A stretch of DNA of 64,000 nt from the NCBI GenBank assembly GCA_035547695.1, contig DASZUK010000044.1, positions 1 to 64,000 of the forward strand, written 5' to 3'. This DNA comes from DASZUK01 sp035547695. Lineage in GTDB: Bacteria > Actinomycetota > Acidimicrobiia > Acidimicrobiales > RAAP-2. Below the pieces are notes generated by a model. The model had not been told where the DNA came from. It did no database searches and saw only the letters and a program-made list of their open reading frames with translations. Shown piece after piece: positions 17,440 to 26,726 of this stretch (position 1 is its first letter; each line of letters opens with the position of its first letter). Both the position numbers and the translations under genes were made by a program.

Positions 17440-19350
17440 GTGGCTACTGCCGAGGCCTTCGGGGGCCAGGCAGCATCGCCGGAACCCCAGCCGCCGGAGC
17501 CGCAGTTGCCGGAACCGCAGGTGCCGGGACCACCGCAGCACCTGCCGGCCTCCGGGGGCCTGTACGACAAGGCACGGCGCCGCCTGCCCCTCTTCGCCGC
17601 CGCCGGCTGCGTCTCGGTCGCCTTCGCCCTGATCCCGTTCCCGGCGTCACGGACCTGGGAGGTGGTGACGGCCATCGCCGCCTTCATGGCCCTGACCACG
17701 CTCACCTTCGTGCTGCCGTGGCCGAGGCTGCCGACCTGGTCGTGGCCGGTGGTGCCGGTCGGGTACATCGGGGTGGTCGCCCTGCTCCGCGACGCCCAGG
17801 GCGGCGGCCTGTCGGGGCTGGGGTACCTGTTCTTCCTGCCGGTGGTCTGGCTGGCCCTCTACGGCCGGCGGTCGCACCTGGTGGTCGGCCTGGTGGCCAT
17901 GGCGGTGGCCCTGGTGGTGCCCATCGTGGCCGTAGGGGCGCCGCAGTACCCGGCGTCGCAGTGGCGGCTGGTGGCGGTGACCCTGGTGGTGGCGACGGTG
18001 GTGTCGTTCAGCTTCTTGTTCTTCGTGTCGAGGGACCGGGCCTACGTCGTGGACCTCGCCGAGCAGTCCCGCCTGGCCCGGCGGGCGGCCAGCTCGGCCG
18101 AGGCCGCCCGCGAGCAGTTGGACTCCCTGCTCCGGGCGGCCACCGAGACCGCGGTGATCGGCTGCGACCAGGACGGCCTGGTCACGTTCTTCTCGGCCGG
18201 CGCCCAGAAGATCCTGGGCTACGGCCCCGAAGAGGTGGTCGGCACCCGCACCGTCTTCGACTTCATCGACCCCGACGAGCTCTCCCGGCGAGGGTCCGAA
18301 GTGGACGAGCTGGTGGCCGCGGCCGACGGCCGGGCTCCGTCCGCCGTCGGGGAGGAGTCCGTGTGGACCTACGTCCGCAAGGACGGCACCCGGCGCAAGG
18401 TGGCCGGGGTGCTCACCTCCCGCCGGACAGCCGACGGTTCCCGCGGCTACGTGGTGGTGGCCGGCGACGTCACCGAGCGGGACCTGCTGGCCACCGAGCG
18501 GGAGCGGCTGCTGGCCGCCCAGCGGGAGGTCACCCAGGCCCTGGTGGACCAGAACGTCCGGCTCCGGGAGCTGACCAAGGTCAAGGACGACGTGGTGGCC
18601 GCGGTGTCCCACGAGCTGCGGACCCCGCTGACCTCCATCCGGGGCTTCGCCGAGCTCCTCCTGGCCGATCCGGGCAAGCCGCTCGACGACGACCAGGCCC
18701 ACATGGTGCGCACCATCGAGCGCGGCGCGCTCCACCTGCTCCAGGTGGCCGACGACCTGCTGGCCGACCCCGGCGCCGGGCACGGCCGGCAGCTCCAGTT
18801 CGTGGACGCCGACCTGGCGGCGATGGCCGCCGAGGCGGCCGACGCCGTGCGGCTGCTGGCCCGGCAGCGGGCCGTCACCGTCTCGGTGGTGGCCAACCAG
18901 CCGGTGGTCATCCACGGCGACCCGGCCCGGCTCCACCAGCTCCTCGGCAACCTGTTGGACAACGCGGTCAAGTTCACCGGCACCGGCGGCCGGGTCATGG
19001 TCCGGGTCAGCCGGCACAGCCAGGTGGCCCGGATGGACGTCCTGGACGACGGCCCCGGCATCCCGCCGGCCGAACGGTCGCAGTTGTTCGAGCGGTTCTA
19101 CCGGCTCGCCTCCGCCGCCAAGCAGGGCATCCCCGGCACCGGGCTGGGGCTGGCCATCGCCAAGTCCGTGGTGGACGCCCACGACGGCACCATCGACATC
19201 GTGGACACCGCCGGCTGGTCCACCACCTTCCGGGTGCACCTGCCGTTGACCCGGCGACAGGCCCAGGCGGCTCCGGCGGAGCCGGCCGAGCCGGCCGAGC
19301 CGGCCGGTCACGGCACACTGGTCCGGGAAGGCACCGTCTCCGAGCAGTAG
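17440..19350 (+). CDS. membrane sensor histidine kinase with PAS domain
   Basis: A Pro-rich N-terminus leads to about five or six TM helices (about 45-210), a PAS domain (about 225-350; AVIGCDQDGLVTFFSAGAQKILGYGPEEVVG), a HisKA dimerisation domain with the phospho-accepting His in AAVSHELRTPLTSIRGFAELL, and a HATPase with N-box NLLDNAVKFT, G1 DDGPGIP and G2 GTGLGLAIAKSVV. The start is GTG, 4 nt after the response regulator stop, so the two form a cognate pair. The C-terminus ends in EPAEPAEPA repeats. The TM block with almost no extracellular loop suggests membrane or intracellular sensing; that is inference. Confidence 0.93.
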   Translation: MATAEAFGGQAASPEPQPPEPQLPEPQVPGPPQHLPASGGLYDKARRRLPLFAAAGCVSVAFALIPFPASRTWEVVTAIAAFMALTTLTFVLPWPRLPTWSWPVVPVGYIGVVALLRDAQGGGLSGLGYLFFLPVVWLALYGRRSHLVVGLVAMAVALVVPIVAVGAPQYPASQWRLVAVTLVVATVVSFSFLFFVSRDRAYVVDLAEQSRLARRAASSAEAAREQLDSLLRAATETAVIGCDQDGLVTFFSAGAQKILGYGPEEVVGTRTVFDFIDPDELSRRGSEVDELVAAADGRAPSAVGEESVWTYVRKDGTRRKVAGVLTSRRTADGSRGYVVVAGDVTERDLLATERERLLAAQREVTQALVDQNVRLRELTKVKDDVVAAVSHELRTPLTSIRGFAELLLADPGKPLDDDQAHMVRTIERGALHLLQVADDLLADPGAGHGRQLQFVDADLAAMAAEAADAVRLLARQRAVTVSVVANQPVVIHGDPARLHQLLGNLLDNAVKFTGTGGRVMVRVSRHSQVARMDVLDDGPGIPPAERSQLFERFYRLASAAKQGIPGTGLGLAIAKSVVDAHDGTIDIVDTAGWSTTFRVHLPLTRRQAQAAPAEPAEPAEPAGHGTLVREGTVSEQ

Positions 19351-19396
19351 CGTCGACGGGGGTGGGCATCCCCTCCGGTGGCCACCTCTGGTGGAC

Positions 19397-19402
19397 TACA
19401 AT
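19397..19402 (+). promoter_or_regulatory. -10 element of the Phd/RelE operon (leaderless)
   Basis: TACAAT lies 8 nt before the antitoxin ATG at 19411, leaving no room for a ribosome-binding site. Transcription would start at or next to the start codon. Confidence 0.5.
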
Positions 19403-19410
19403 CTTGGTCT

Positions 19411-19704
19411 ATGACGATCCTCCCGCTCTCGGAGGTCAAGGCCCGCCTTTCGGAGATCGCCGATGAGGTTGCGAGCACCCATGAGCGAGTCCAGGTGACC
19501 AAGAACGGGCGGGAGTACGTCGTGCTCATGGCCGCCGAGGACCTGGCGTCGATGGAAGCCACCTTGGAGCTGCTGGCCGACCCCGAGGCCCAGGCCCGCC
19601 TGGTCGAGGCAAGAGCTGAGGCCGAGCGGGGCGACGTCGTCGGCGAGGAGGAGCTGCGGTCGATGCTTGCCGGGCTCCGACCAAAGCCGACGTCGGCCGG
19701 GTGA
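19411..19704 (+). CDS. Phd/YefM-family antitoxin
   Basis: A 97-aa protein with the Phd/YefM pattern: ILPLSEVKARLSEIADEVASTHERVQVTKNGREYVVLMAAEDLASM. This fold binds operator DNA with its N-terminus and neutralises the partner toxin with its C-terminal tail, here residues about 60-97. The ATG at 19411 is chosen because the conserved fold begins there and a -10 element sits just upstream. Its stop overlaps the GTG start of the RelE-like toxin, the usual coupling in such pairs. Confidence 0.88.
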   Translation: MTILPLSEVKARLSEIADEVASTHERVQVTKNGREYVVLMAAEDLASMEATLELLADPEAQARLVEARAEAERGDVVGEEELRSMLAGLRPKPTSAG

Positions 19705-19967
19705 GCTACCGGGTCGACATGGCCCGATCAGCGAGCCGGCGGCTGACGGAGGAGCTCCCCGGGGCGGTCGCGATCGCGTGCCTCGAATTCATCCTCGGGC
19801 CACTGGCCGAGAACCCCCAGCGCGTCGGCGCCCCGCTCAACGAGCCGTTCGCCGGGGAATGGCGGGCCGGGCGGGGCGACTATCGGGTGCGGTACACGAT
19901 CAACGACGACGCCGGCGTCGTCGTGGTCCTCGATGTGGCTCACCGGCGGGATGCGTACCGTCACTGA
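19701..19967 (+). CDS. RelE/ParE-family toxin
   Basis: An 88-aa protein with the RelE fold pattern: YRVDMARSASRRLTEELP, then a basic centre (GEWRAGRGDYRVRYTIND) and a C-terminal VVVLDVAHRRDAYRH. RelE toxins cleave mRNA on the ribosome; the C-terminal H-R-x-x-AYR motif is typical of active members. Start GTG at 19701 overlaps the antitoxin stop. The 3' end overlaps the predicted start of the GH3 gene in another frame. Confidence 0.88.
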   Translation: MSYRVDMARSASRRLTEELPGAVAIACLEFILGPLAENPQRVGAPLNEPFAGEWRAGRGDYRVRYTINDDAGVVVVLDVAHRRDAYRH

Positions 19968-22572
19968 CCGGCGCGGCCGCCGGGCCGGCGCCTGCACCGC
20001 CGCGCTGCTGCTCGTCGCCTCGGCGGCCGCCACCGCGGGGACCGCGGCCGCTCTGGCCGCCACCGCGGGGACCGCGGCCGCTCTGGCCACCGCTGGCCCG
20101 GTAGCCGCGGCCACACCCCAGGCCGGTCCCCAGGCCGGTCCGCGGTCCGCGCCGGCGGTCCCGTCCCCCTGCGCGGCCGACGCCGGCAGCGAGCCGGACT
20201 GGGTGGGCTGCATGCTGGGCCACATGACGGTGGCCCAGAAGGTGGGGCAGCTCTTCGTGGTCAACGCCTACGGCACGTCGGCCACGGACAGCACAGCGGC
20301 CGACGTGCAGGCCAACCAGCAGCTTTACGGGCCGTCGGTGTCCACCATCGGCGACCTCATCGACACCTACGATCCGGGCGGCATCATCTACTTCAACTGG
20401 TCCAACGGCCTCACAGACCCGACCGCGGTGGCCGAGCTGTCCAACGGCATCCAGCAGGCCGCGGCCGGCCAGCCGCTGCCGGTGCCCACCCTGGTCAGCA
20501 CCGACCAGGAGGAGGGGGTGGTCACCAGGATCGGGTCGCCGGCCACCGTCTTCCCCGGCAACATGGCCCTCGGCGCCACCGGCACAACCGCCCTGGCGTC
20601 CCAGGCGGCCACGGTCACCGGCCAGGAGCTGCGGGCCATGGGGGTCGACGTGGACGACGCCCCGGTGGTGGACGTGAACACCGACCCGCTGAACACCGCG
20701 GACGGGCCACGGTCCTTCGGCGACCGGCCGTCGGTGGTGGCGTCGTTCGCCGCCGCCCAGGTGGACGGCTACCAGGGCGGGGCCGGGGTGGCCGCCACCG
20801 CCAAGCACTTCCCGGGCCTCGGCGACACCTCCACCAACCCGGACACCGGGGTCACCACCTCCGACCAGACCCTGGCCGAGCTGCAGGCCACCAACTTCCC
20901 GCCGTTCGAGGCCGCCATCGCCGGCGGCGTCGACCAGGTCATGGTCACCCACATCGTCATGCCCAACGTCGACCCCTCCGGCCTGCCGTCCAGCCTCAGC
21001 CCCACCTTCGTCGACGGGCTGCTCCGCGGCCAGCTCGGCTACCAGGGGGTGGTCATCACCGACGCGATGAACGCCCAGGCCCTCAGCGCGTACCCACCGG
21101 GCACAGCGGCCGTCATGGCCGTCGACGCCGGCGAGGACGAGCTGCTCTACGCCCAGCAGCCGGCCGCCGGCACACCGCAGTACTTCGTGCAGGGCTACGA
21201 CGCGGTGCTGGACGCGGTGAGCACAGGGCGGATCACCGTCACACGGATCGACCAGTCGGTGCGGCGGGTGCTGTCGCTGAAGTGGACGCTGGGGCTGGCC
21301 ACCAACCCCTACGTCGACGTCGCCGACGTCGGCAACGTGGTCGGCATCCCCAGCCACCTGGCCGTGGCCCGGCAGGTCGCCCAGCGGTCCATCACGGTGG
21401 TCAAGAACGACGACGGCCTCCTCCCGCTCGCTCCGCCGGCCGGCGCCGGCGTGCTGGTCACCGGGGTGTGGACACCGGCGCTGTCGGCCATCTCGGCCGA
21501 CCTGACCGCTCGGGGCCTGGACCCTGACGTCCTCGACACCGGGTTCACACCGACCCCGACACAGATCGCCCAGGCGGTGGCGGCGGCACGGGGAGACCGG
21601 CTGGTGGTGGTCACCACCTACAACGCCTGGACAGGCAACGCCACAGGGCAGAAGCTGCAGGTCACACTGGTCGACGCCCTGCTGGCCACCGGGACCCCGG
21701 TGGTCGTCGCCGCCCTCGGCACCCCGTACGACATCGCCTACTTCCCCGACGCCCCCACCTTCGTCGCCGCGTACGACCTCCAGCCGGTCTCCGCCGACGC
21801 CCTGGTGTCGGTGATCTTCGGGGACGCCCCCGCGGTGGGCAGGCTGCCGGTCACCGTGACCCAACCGCCGCCGTCCACCCAGGTGCTGTACCCCTACGGC
21901 TACGGCCTGTCGTTGCCGACCGGCGGCTACCGCATGGCCGCCGCCGACGGCGGGGTGTTCGCGTTCGGGGACGCCTACGACGGCTCCATGGGCGGCAGGC
22001 CGCTGGAGGCCCCGGTGGTCGGCATCGCCTCCACCCCGGGCGGCCAACGGGCCACATCCACCGGCACCGGCTCCGGCGGCTACTGGGAGGTGGCGGCCGA
22101 CGGCGGGGTGTTCGCGTTCGGTGACGCCTCGTTCTACGGCTCCATGGGCGGCAGGCCGCTCAGCCAACCGGTGGTCGGCATGGCCGTCACCCCGGACGGC
22201 CGGGGGTACTGGCTGGTGGCGGCCGACGGCGGGGTGTTCGCGTTCGGGGACGCCTCGTACTACGGGTCGATGGGTGGCAGGGCGCTGGATGCCGCGGTGG
22301 TCGGCATCGCCGGCGCCCCCGGTGGCGGCGGGTACTGGGAGGTGGCCGCCGACGGCGGGGTGTTCGCGTTCGGCGGGGCCCGGTTCGCCGGGTCGATGGG
22401 CGGGCGGCCGTTGGACCGGCCGGTGGTGGCCATGGCTGCCGCGCCCGGCGGGTTCGGGTACTGGGAGGTGGCCGCCGGCGGCGGGGTGTTCGCGTTCGGC
22501 GGGGCCCGGTTCGCCGGGTCGATGGGCGGGCGGCCGTTGGCCCAACCCGTCGTCGGCGTCGCCGCGGGCTGA
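19933..22572 (+). CDS. secreted glycoside hydrolase family 3 (NagZ-like) with C-terminal GYW-type repeats
   Basis: A signal peptide (about 1-58, containing a duplicated Ala-rich segment) is followed by a GH3 catalytic domain (about 90-450), a second GH3 domain (about 460-640) and five GYW-type repeats (about 655-879). The nucleophile is D377 in GVVITDAMNAQA; substrate-binding residues lie in STDQEEGVVTRI and KHFPG (291-295). NagZ enzymes carry an Asp-His acid/base dyad in the loop after KHFPG; here that loop (LGDTSTNPDTGVTT) has no His, so the proton donor may differ. ATG at 19951 (MRTVTDRRGRR) is an equally good start and reduces overlap with the toxin gene. Likely acts on a cell-envelope glycan. 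Confidence 0.9.
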   Translation: MWLTGGMRTVTDRRGRRAGACTAALLLVASAAATAGTAAALAATAGTAAALATAGPVAAATPQAGPQAGPRSAPAVPSPCAADAGSEPDWVGCMLGHMTVAQKVGQLFVVNAYGTSATDSTAADVQANQQLYGPSVSTIGDLIDTYDPGGIIYFNWSNGLTDPTAVAELSNGIQQAAAGQPLPVPTLVSTDQEEGVVTRIGSPATVFPGNMALGATGTTALASQAATVTGQELRAMGVDVDDAPVVDVNTDPLNTADGPRSFGDRPSVVASFAAAQVDGYQGGAGVAATAKHFPGLGDTSTNPDTGVTTSDQTLAELQATNFPPFEAAIAGGVDQVMVTHIVMPNVDPSGLPSSLSPTFVDGLLRGQLGYQGVVITDAMNAQALSAYPPGTAAVMAVDAGEDELLYAQQPAAGTPQYFVQGYDAVLDAVSTGRITVTRIDQSVRRVLSLKWTLGLATNPYVDVADVGNVVGIPSHLAVARQVAQRSITVVKNDDGLLPLAPPAGAGVLVTGVWTPALSAISADLTARGLDPDVLDTGFTPTPTQIAQAVAAARGDRLVVVTTYNAWTGNATGQKLQVTLVDALLATGTPVVVAALGTPYDIAYFPDAPTFVAAYDLQPVSADALVSVIFGDAPAVGRLPVTVTQPPPSTQVLYPYGYGLSLPTGGYRMAAADGGVFAFGDAYDGSMGGRPLEAPVVGIASTPGGQRATSTGTGSGGYWEVAADGGVFAFGDASFYGSMGGRPLSQPVVGMAVTPDGRGYWLVAADGGVFAFGDASYYGSMGGRALDAAVVGIAGAPGGGGYWEVAADGGVFAFGGARFAGSMGGRPLDRPVVAMAAAPGGFGYWEVAAGGGVFAFGGARFAGSMGGRPLAQPVVGVAAG
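20025..20084 (+). repeat. 30-bp tandem duplication inside the GH3 signal peptide
   Basis: Two identical 30-bp units (20025-20054, 20055-20084) encode a repeated Ala/Thr/Gly segment of the signal peptide, lengthening its hydrophobic part by 10 residues. Confidence 0.85.
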
Positions 22573-22577
22573 CCGGG

Positions 22578-23666
22578 TCAGAACAGGGAGGGGCCGTCCC
22601 CGTGGGGGCCGGCGGCCCCCTGCCGGACGACGCCGAGGTGCGCCCAGGCCCGGGCGGTGGCCACCCGGCCCCGCGGGGTCCGCTGGATGAGGCCCTGCTG
22701 CAGCAGGTAGGGCTCGTAGGCGTCCTCGATGGTGTCGGCCTCCTCGCCGACGCACTGGGACAGCGTGGTCAACCCGACCGGCTGGCCGCTGAACCGGACG
22801 CACAGGGCGTCGAGGATGGCCCGGTCCACCTTGTCCAGGCCGAGCTGGTCCACCCCGAACAGGTCGAGCCCGTCCTCGGCCGCCTCCGCGGTCACCACCC
22901 CGTCGCCGCGGACCTCCACGAAATCGCGGACCCGCCGCAGCAGCCGGTTGGCGATCCGCGGGGTGCCCCGGGACCGCTCGGCGATGCGGGCGGCGCCGTC
23001 GGGGTCCATGTGGACGCCGAGGATGTGGGCCGACCGCACCACGATGGCCTGCAGCTCGTCCGGGGCGTACAGGTCCAGCCGGCCGACGAAGCCGAACCGG
23101 TCCCGCAGCGGCCCGGCCACCAGCCCGGTGCGGGTGGTGGCCCCCACCAGGGTGAAGTGCGGCAGGTCCAGCCGGATGGACCGGGCGGTGGGCCCCTTGC
23201 CGATGAGGATGTCCAGCTTGGCGTCCTCCATGGCCGGGTACAGCACCTCCTCCACCGACCGGTGCAGCCGGTGGATCTCGTCGATGAACAGGACGTCGCC
23301 CTCCTGGAGGTCGGTCAGCAGCGCGGCCAGGTCCCCGGCGCGGGCCAGCACCGGCCCCGACGTCACCCGCAGGCCCACCCCCATCTCGGCGGCCACGATG
23401 CCGGCCAGCGACGTCTTCCCGAGGCCGGGCGGCCCGGCGAACAGCAGGTGGTCGACCGGCTGGCGGCGGCGGCGGGCGGCCTGCAGGACGATGCCCAGGT
23501 GCTCCACCAACTGGGCCTGTCCGACGAACTCGGCCAGGCTCCGCGGGCGCAGGCCGGCCTCTTCGACCTCCTCGACCGGTCCGGCCGACGGGTCCACCCC
23601 GCGGGCCGGCTCGTTCCCGGCCACGGTCTTCGGCGGCAGCACCTCCCGCCGCGCCTCCGGCGTCAC
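22578..23666 (-). CDS. ruvB: Holliday junction branch-migration helicase RuvB
   Basis: The AAA+ motor that drives branch migration with RuvA. It has LRPRSLAEFVGQAQLVEHL, Walker A FAGPPGLGKTSLA, Walker B LFIDEIHRLHR, sensor 1 LVGATTRTGLVAGPLRDRFGF and the C-terminal winged helix ending near YLLQQGLIQRTPRGRVAT. The GTG at 23666 is chosen because it overlaps the ruvA stop (GTGA) and gives 362 aa with a short N-terminal extension; the open frame continues upstream inside ruvA, which is not credible. Last gene of ruvC-ruvA-ruvB. Confidence 0.95.
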   Translation of the reverse strand: MTPEARREVLPPKTVAGNEPARGVDPSAGPVEEVEEAGLRPRSLAEFVGQAQLVEHLGIVLQAARRRRQPVDHLLFAGPPGLGKTSLAGIVAAEMGVGLRVTSGPVLARAGDLAALLTDLQEGDVLFIDEIHRLHRSVEEVLYPAMEDAKLDILIGKGPTARSIRLDLPHFTLVGATTRTGLVAGPLRDRFGFVGRLDLYAPDELQAIVVRSAHILGVHMDPDGAARIAERSRGTPRIANRLLRRVRDFVEVRGDGVVTAEAAEDGLDLFGVDQLGLDKVDRAILDALCVRFSGQPVGLTTLSQCVGEEADTIEDAYEPYLLQQGLIQRTPRGRVATARAWAHLGVVRQGAAGPHGDGPSLF

Positions 23667-24256
23667 CGGGAGGCCAGCTCCCGCAGGGCCAGGCGCAGCA
23701 GCTCCTCCACCCCCACATCCTCGCGCTGGCCGTCCAGCGCCAGGCGTATCTCGTCGGGGCCGTAGCCCAGTTCCGCCAGGGCGGCCCGGGCCTCCGCCCG
23801 GGCGGACCGCACCGCCGCGTCGGCCCCGGCGGCGGCGGCCGACAGGTCCGGCAGGTCCAGCCGGCTCTTCAGGTCGATGAGCAGCCGGGCCGCCGTCTTG
23901 CGGCCGACCCCCGGCACCGAGCACAGCGTGTCCACGTCGTCCTCCAGCACCGCCGTCGACAGCGCCGCCGGCGACAGCACGGAGAGCACCGCCAACGCCA
24001 GCGACGGCCCCACGCCGTGGGCGCCGAGCAACGCCTCGAAGCACCGCCGCTCGTCGTCGTGGGCGAACCCGTACAGGACGATGGCGTCCTCCCGGACGTG
24101 GGTGTGCACGTACAGGAACACGTCCGAACCCGTCGGGCCCAGCGCCGACGCGGTCCCGGTGGTCACCGCCACCCGGTACCCGACGCCGCCCACCTCCACC
24201 ACCACCTCGGCCTCCGCCGTCCGCACCGCCAGGGTGCCCCGCAACGACCCGATCAC
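23663..24256 (-). CDS. ruvA: Holliday junction DNA-binding protein RuvA
   Basis: It binds four-way junctions and loads RuvB. The N-terminal OB domain (MIGSLRGTLAVRTAEAEVVVEVGGVGYRV), the HhH region (SVPGVGRKTAARLLIDLKSRL) and a small C-terminal three-helix RuvB-binding domain (ALAELGYGPDEIRLAL) are all present. 197 aa, normal. Overlaps ruvC upstream and ruvB downstream by 4 nt. Confidence 0.95.
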   Translation of the reverse strand: MIGSLRGTLAVRTAEAEVVVEVGGVGYRVAVTTGTASALGPTGSDVFLYVHTHVREDAIVLYGFAHDDERRCFEALLGAHGVGPSLALAVLSVLSPAALSTAVLEDDVDTLCSVPGVGRKTAARLLIDLKSRLDLPDLSAAAAGADAAVRSARAEARAALAELGYGPDEIRLALDGQREDVGVEELLRLALRELASR

Positions 24257-24780
24257 CGTCTACCTCCTCTGTCTTCTCCGACGGCCGCAGCGACCGCCCG
24301 GCGCAACGGCAGGGTGGTCAGGTGGCAGACCGCCAGGGCCAGGGCGTCGGCCACGTCCGGCGGCCGCGGGGTGCCCCCCAGGCCGAGCACCGAGGTGACC
24401 ATTCGCTGCACCTGCTCCTTGGTGGCGCTGCCGTACCCCACCAGGGCCTGCTTGACCTCGTTGGCGGTGTACTCGACCACCTCGCAGCCGTACTCGGCCG
24501 CGGCGGCCAGCGCCAGGCCGCTGGCCTGGCCCACCGACATGGCCGTGCGGGCGTTCACCTGGAAGAACACCCGCTCCACCGTCACCGCGGTCGGCCGGCA
24601 CTCCGCGATCAGGGCCCGCAGCTCGCGCTGCACGACCCACAGCCGCTCCGGCAGCGGCGTACGGGGATCGGTCTCGATGACCCCTGCGGCCTCCGCGGCC
24701 AGGGCCGACGTGGCCCCCGACCGCGACACCAGGCCGTACCCGCAGCGGGACAGCCCGGGGTCGATGCCGAGGACGAACAT
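24253..24780 (-). CDS. ruvC: Holliday junction resolvase RuvC
   Basis: A dimeric endonuclease that cuts Holliday junctions. Acidic active-site residues are visible: D7 in MFVLGIDPGLSRCG, the Glu of VTVERVFFQVN, and the Asp of GTPRPPDVADALALAVCHL. The ATG at 24780 fits the family's N-terminus exactly; the upstream in-frame Met would add 27 low-complexity residues. 175 aa. Translationally coupled to ruvA. Confidence 0.95.
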   Translation of the reverse strand: MFVLGIDPGLSRCGYGLVSRSGATSALAAEAAGVIETDPRTPLPERLWVVQRELRALIAECRPTAVTVERVFFQVNARTAMSVGQASGLALAAAAEYGCEVVEYTANEVKQALVGYGSATKEQVQRMVTSVLGLGGTPRPPDVADALALAVCHLTTLPLRRAVAAAVGEDRGGRR

Positions 24781-24902
24781 GCGTTCGACTGTAGCCCGGG
24801 ATCGGCCACCGGCGGTGGACCGGCCGCCGGCGGTGCACCGGTCCACCGGGCGACCGGCCACAGGGGGTCAGGGCGGTTCGTTCAGCAGCCGTCAGCGGCC
24901 GG

Positions 24903-26690
24903 TCAGCCAGGCAGCCGCACCCGGCGGGCCGGCACCACCGCGTCCAGCACCCCCAGGTGGACCACCCGGTACGGCACGTGGTCGGACCGCAGCAGGTCCA
25001 GGAACTGCGGTTCGGTGAGGCCGCCGGGCCCGGGGTCTGTGTTGCCGCCGAACGCCTGGGTAGCCTCCGCTTCGTGCCCGGGGGCGAAGAACAGCCAGGC
25101 CGGCCGGGGAGCCTGGGCCACCCGGGCCGCCATGGCCGGCCAGCGGTCCACGTCGTGCGGGGACGGGCTCACCGCCAGCCGGGTGGGGTCGATGAAGTCG
25201 AGGTCGTAGGCGGTCCAGTAGTTGCCGTAGGCGTACCGGATGCCGTGGGCCGCCATGGCCGAGGCGACCTGACGGGGCGCGGCGTCCGGGTCGGTCCAGC
25301 CACCGAAGAACGACCCCGGGCTGGCCGGCACGCCCCCGGCCCGGGCGGTGGCCACGGTCAGCACGCCGCCGACGGCCAGCCCGGCGCAGCCGACCAGCAG
25401 CGCCAGGGAGCCCACCGCCGAGGGCCCTGCCGGGACCCCGTCGGCAGCCCGGCGGGCGTGCCGGGCGACGTGCCGGGGAGCCACCCCGGCGGGCGACCGC
25501 ACCAACGCCAGGGCCAGCAACAGGACGACCAGCGGCGGCAGCAGCACCCCGTAGCGGCCGTCCTCCCAGTACCCCGACGCCGGCACCAGGGCGTAGACGA
25601 ACGGGAACGCCACCACGGCCACCCCCACGGCCAGCCACGGGGCCGCGGCCCGGCCTCGGCGGACGGCGAGGGCCGCCCGGGCCAGGGCGGCCAGCACGAC
25701 GGCTCCGGCCAGGCCGTACAGGACCGGGCCGACCCGGTCCCCGCCGACCCACCCCCCGCCGGGCACCGTGCGGAGGCCGAGCTGCATCGGCAGCATGTCC
25801 GAGAAGAACACCGACAGCCGCTGCCCGTAGTCCAGCCCGGTGGTGTTCGGCAGGGAGCCGGCCTGCAGCGAGGCGAACCCGGTGCCGACGTTGGTCCAGA
25901 TCCACGGCAGCGCCCCCACCACGGCCGTCGCCACGGCCACCGCCGGCGGCTGCCACCGCAACGGGCGGTCCAGGCGGTGGCCGGCGGCGAACAGCCGGCC
26001 CCAGGACACCACCAGCAGCACCGCGGCCGGCAGCACGAAGTACACGATCTCCGGCGACGCCCACCACCCGACGCCGGCGGCCAGGCCCAGGACGGCGAAG
26101 GTTCCCCACCCGGCCCGCCGCCGGTGCACCCGCAGGGCACACACCACCAGGGCCATGCCGCAGCACAGCACCGCTTCGCGGAACCCGCTCTCCCGCACCG
26201 ACGTCCACACCACGGCGTACGGCCACACCCAGGCCAGGGCGCCGGCCAGGGCGCCGACGACCCGGTTCCGGGTGGCCTCCGCCACCGCCAGCCCGACCAG
26301 GGCGGCCCCCACCGCGGCCAGCACCGCCGCCGTCCCGTTCAGGCCCATCGGCCCGCCGTTCACCACCCGGAGCACCAGGGCCACCGGGTACGGCTCCGCC
26401 CCCCCGTACTGCTGCCCCCAGTAGAACGTGTTGGGGTGCCCGGCGGCGATGGCCCGGCCCATGAGGCCCACCACGGCCTCGTCGCTGTTCAGGGGCAGGT
26501 GGGCCAGCAGCCACACCCGCACCACCACCCCGTAGGCCGCGGCCAGGGCCACCAGGGCCCACGCCACCGGGGCCACCACCCGGGCCAGGCCGGACGGGGT
26601 GGCGAGGTGCGGGGCGATGCGGGACCGACGGCCGGTGGAGGCCGCGGCCGGTCCGGCCGGGACGGCGGTGGGGCCGGCGTCGACGGTCAT
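24903..26690 (-). CDS. polytopic membrane protein, GT-C/GT39-like glycosyltransferase
   Basis: A 595-aa protein with about 11-13 TM helices. The first large extracytoplasmic loop holds the acidic motif LPLNSDEAVVGLMGR, placed like the catalytic Asp/Glu of polyprenyl-phosphate-sugar-dependent GT-C enzymes, followed by HPNTFYWGQQYGGAEPY. The C-terminal soluble part (about 470-595) contains YGNYWTAYDLDFIDPTRLAVSP. It would use a lipid-linked sugar on the outer face; donor and acceptor are unknown. It lies between yebC and ruvC, 122 bp from the latter, and is not part of the usual synteny block. Confidence 0.75.
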   Translation of the reverse strand: MTVDAGPTAVPAGPAAASTGRRSRIAPHLATPSGLARVVAPVAWALVALAAAYGVVVRVWLLAHLPLNSDEAVVGLMGRAIAAGHPNTFYWGQQYGGAEPYPVALVLRVVNGGPMGLNGTAAVLAAVGAALVGLAVAEATRNRVVGALAGALAWVWPYAVVWTSVRESGFREAVLCCGMALVVCALRVHRRRAGWGTFAVLGLAAGVGWWASPEIVYFVLPAAVLLVVSWGRLFAAGHRLDRPLRWQPPAVAVATAVVGALPWIWTNVGTGFASLQAGSLPNTTGLDYGQRLSVFFSDMLPMQLGLRTVPGGGWVGGDRVGPVLYGLAGAVVLAALARAALAVRRGRAAAPWLAVGVAVVAFPFVYALVPASGYWEDGRYGVLLPPLVVLLLALALVRSPAGVAPRHVARHARRAADGVPAGPSAVGSLALLVGCAGLAVGGVLTVATARAGGVPASPGSFFGGWTDPDAAPRQVASAMAAHGIRYAYGNYWTAYDLDFIDPTRLAVSPSPHDVDRWPAMAARVAQAPRPAWLFFAPGHEAEATQAFGGNTDPGPGGLTEPQFLDLLRSDHVPYRVVHLGVLDAVVPARRVRLPG

Positions 26691-26726
26691 CGGCCGCCGC
26701 CGGACCGGAGCCCGGGGACCGGGTGG

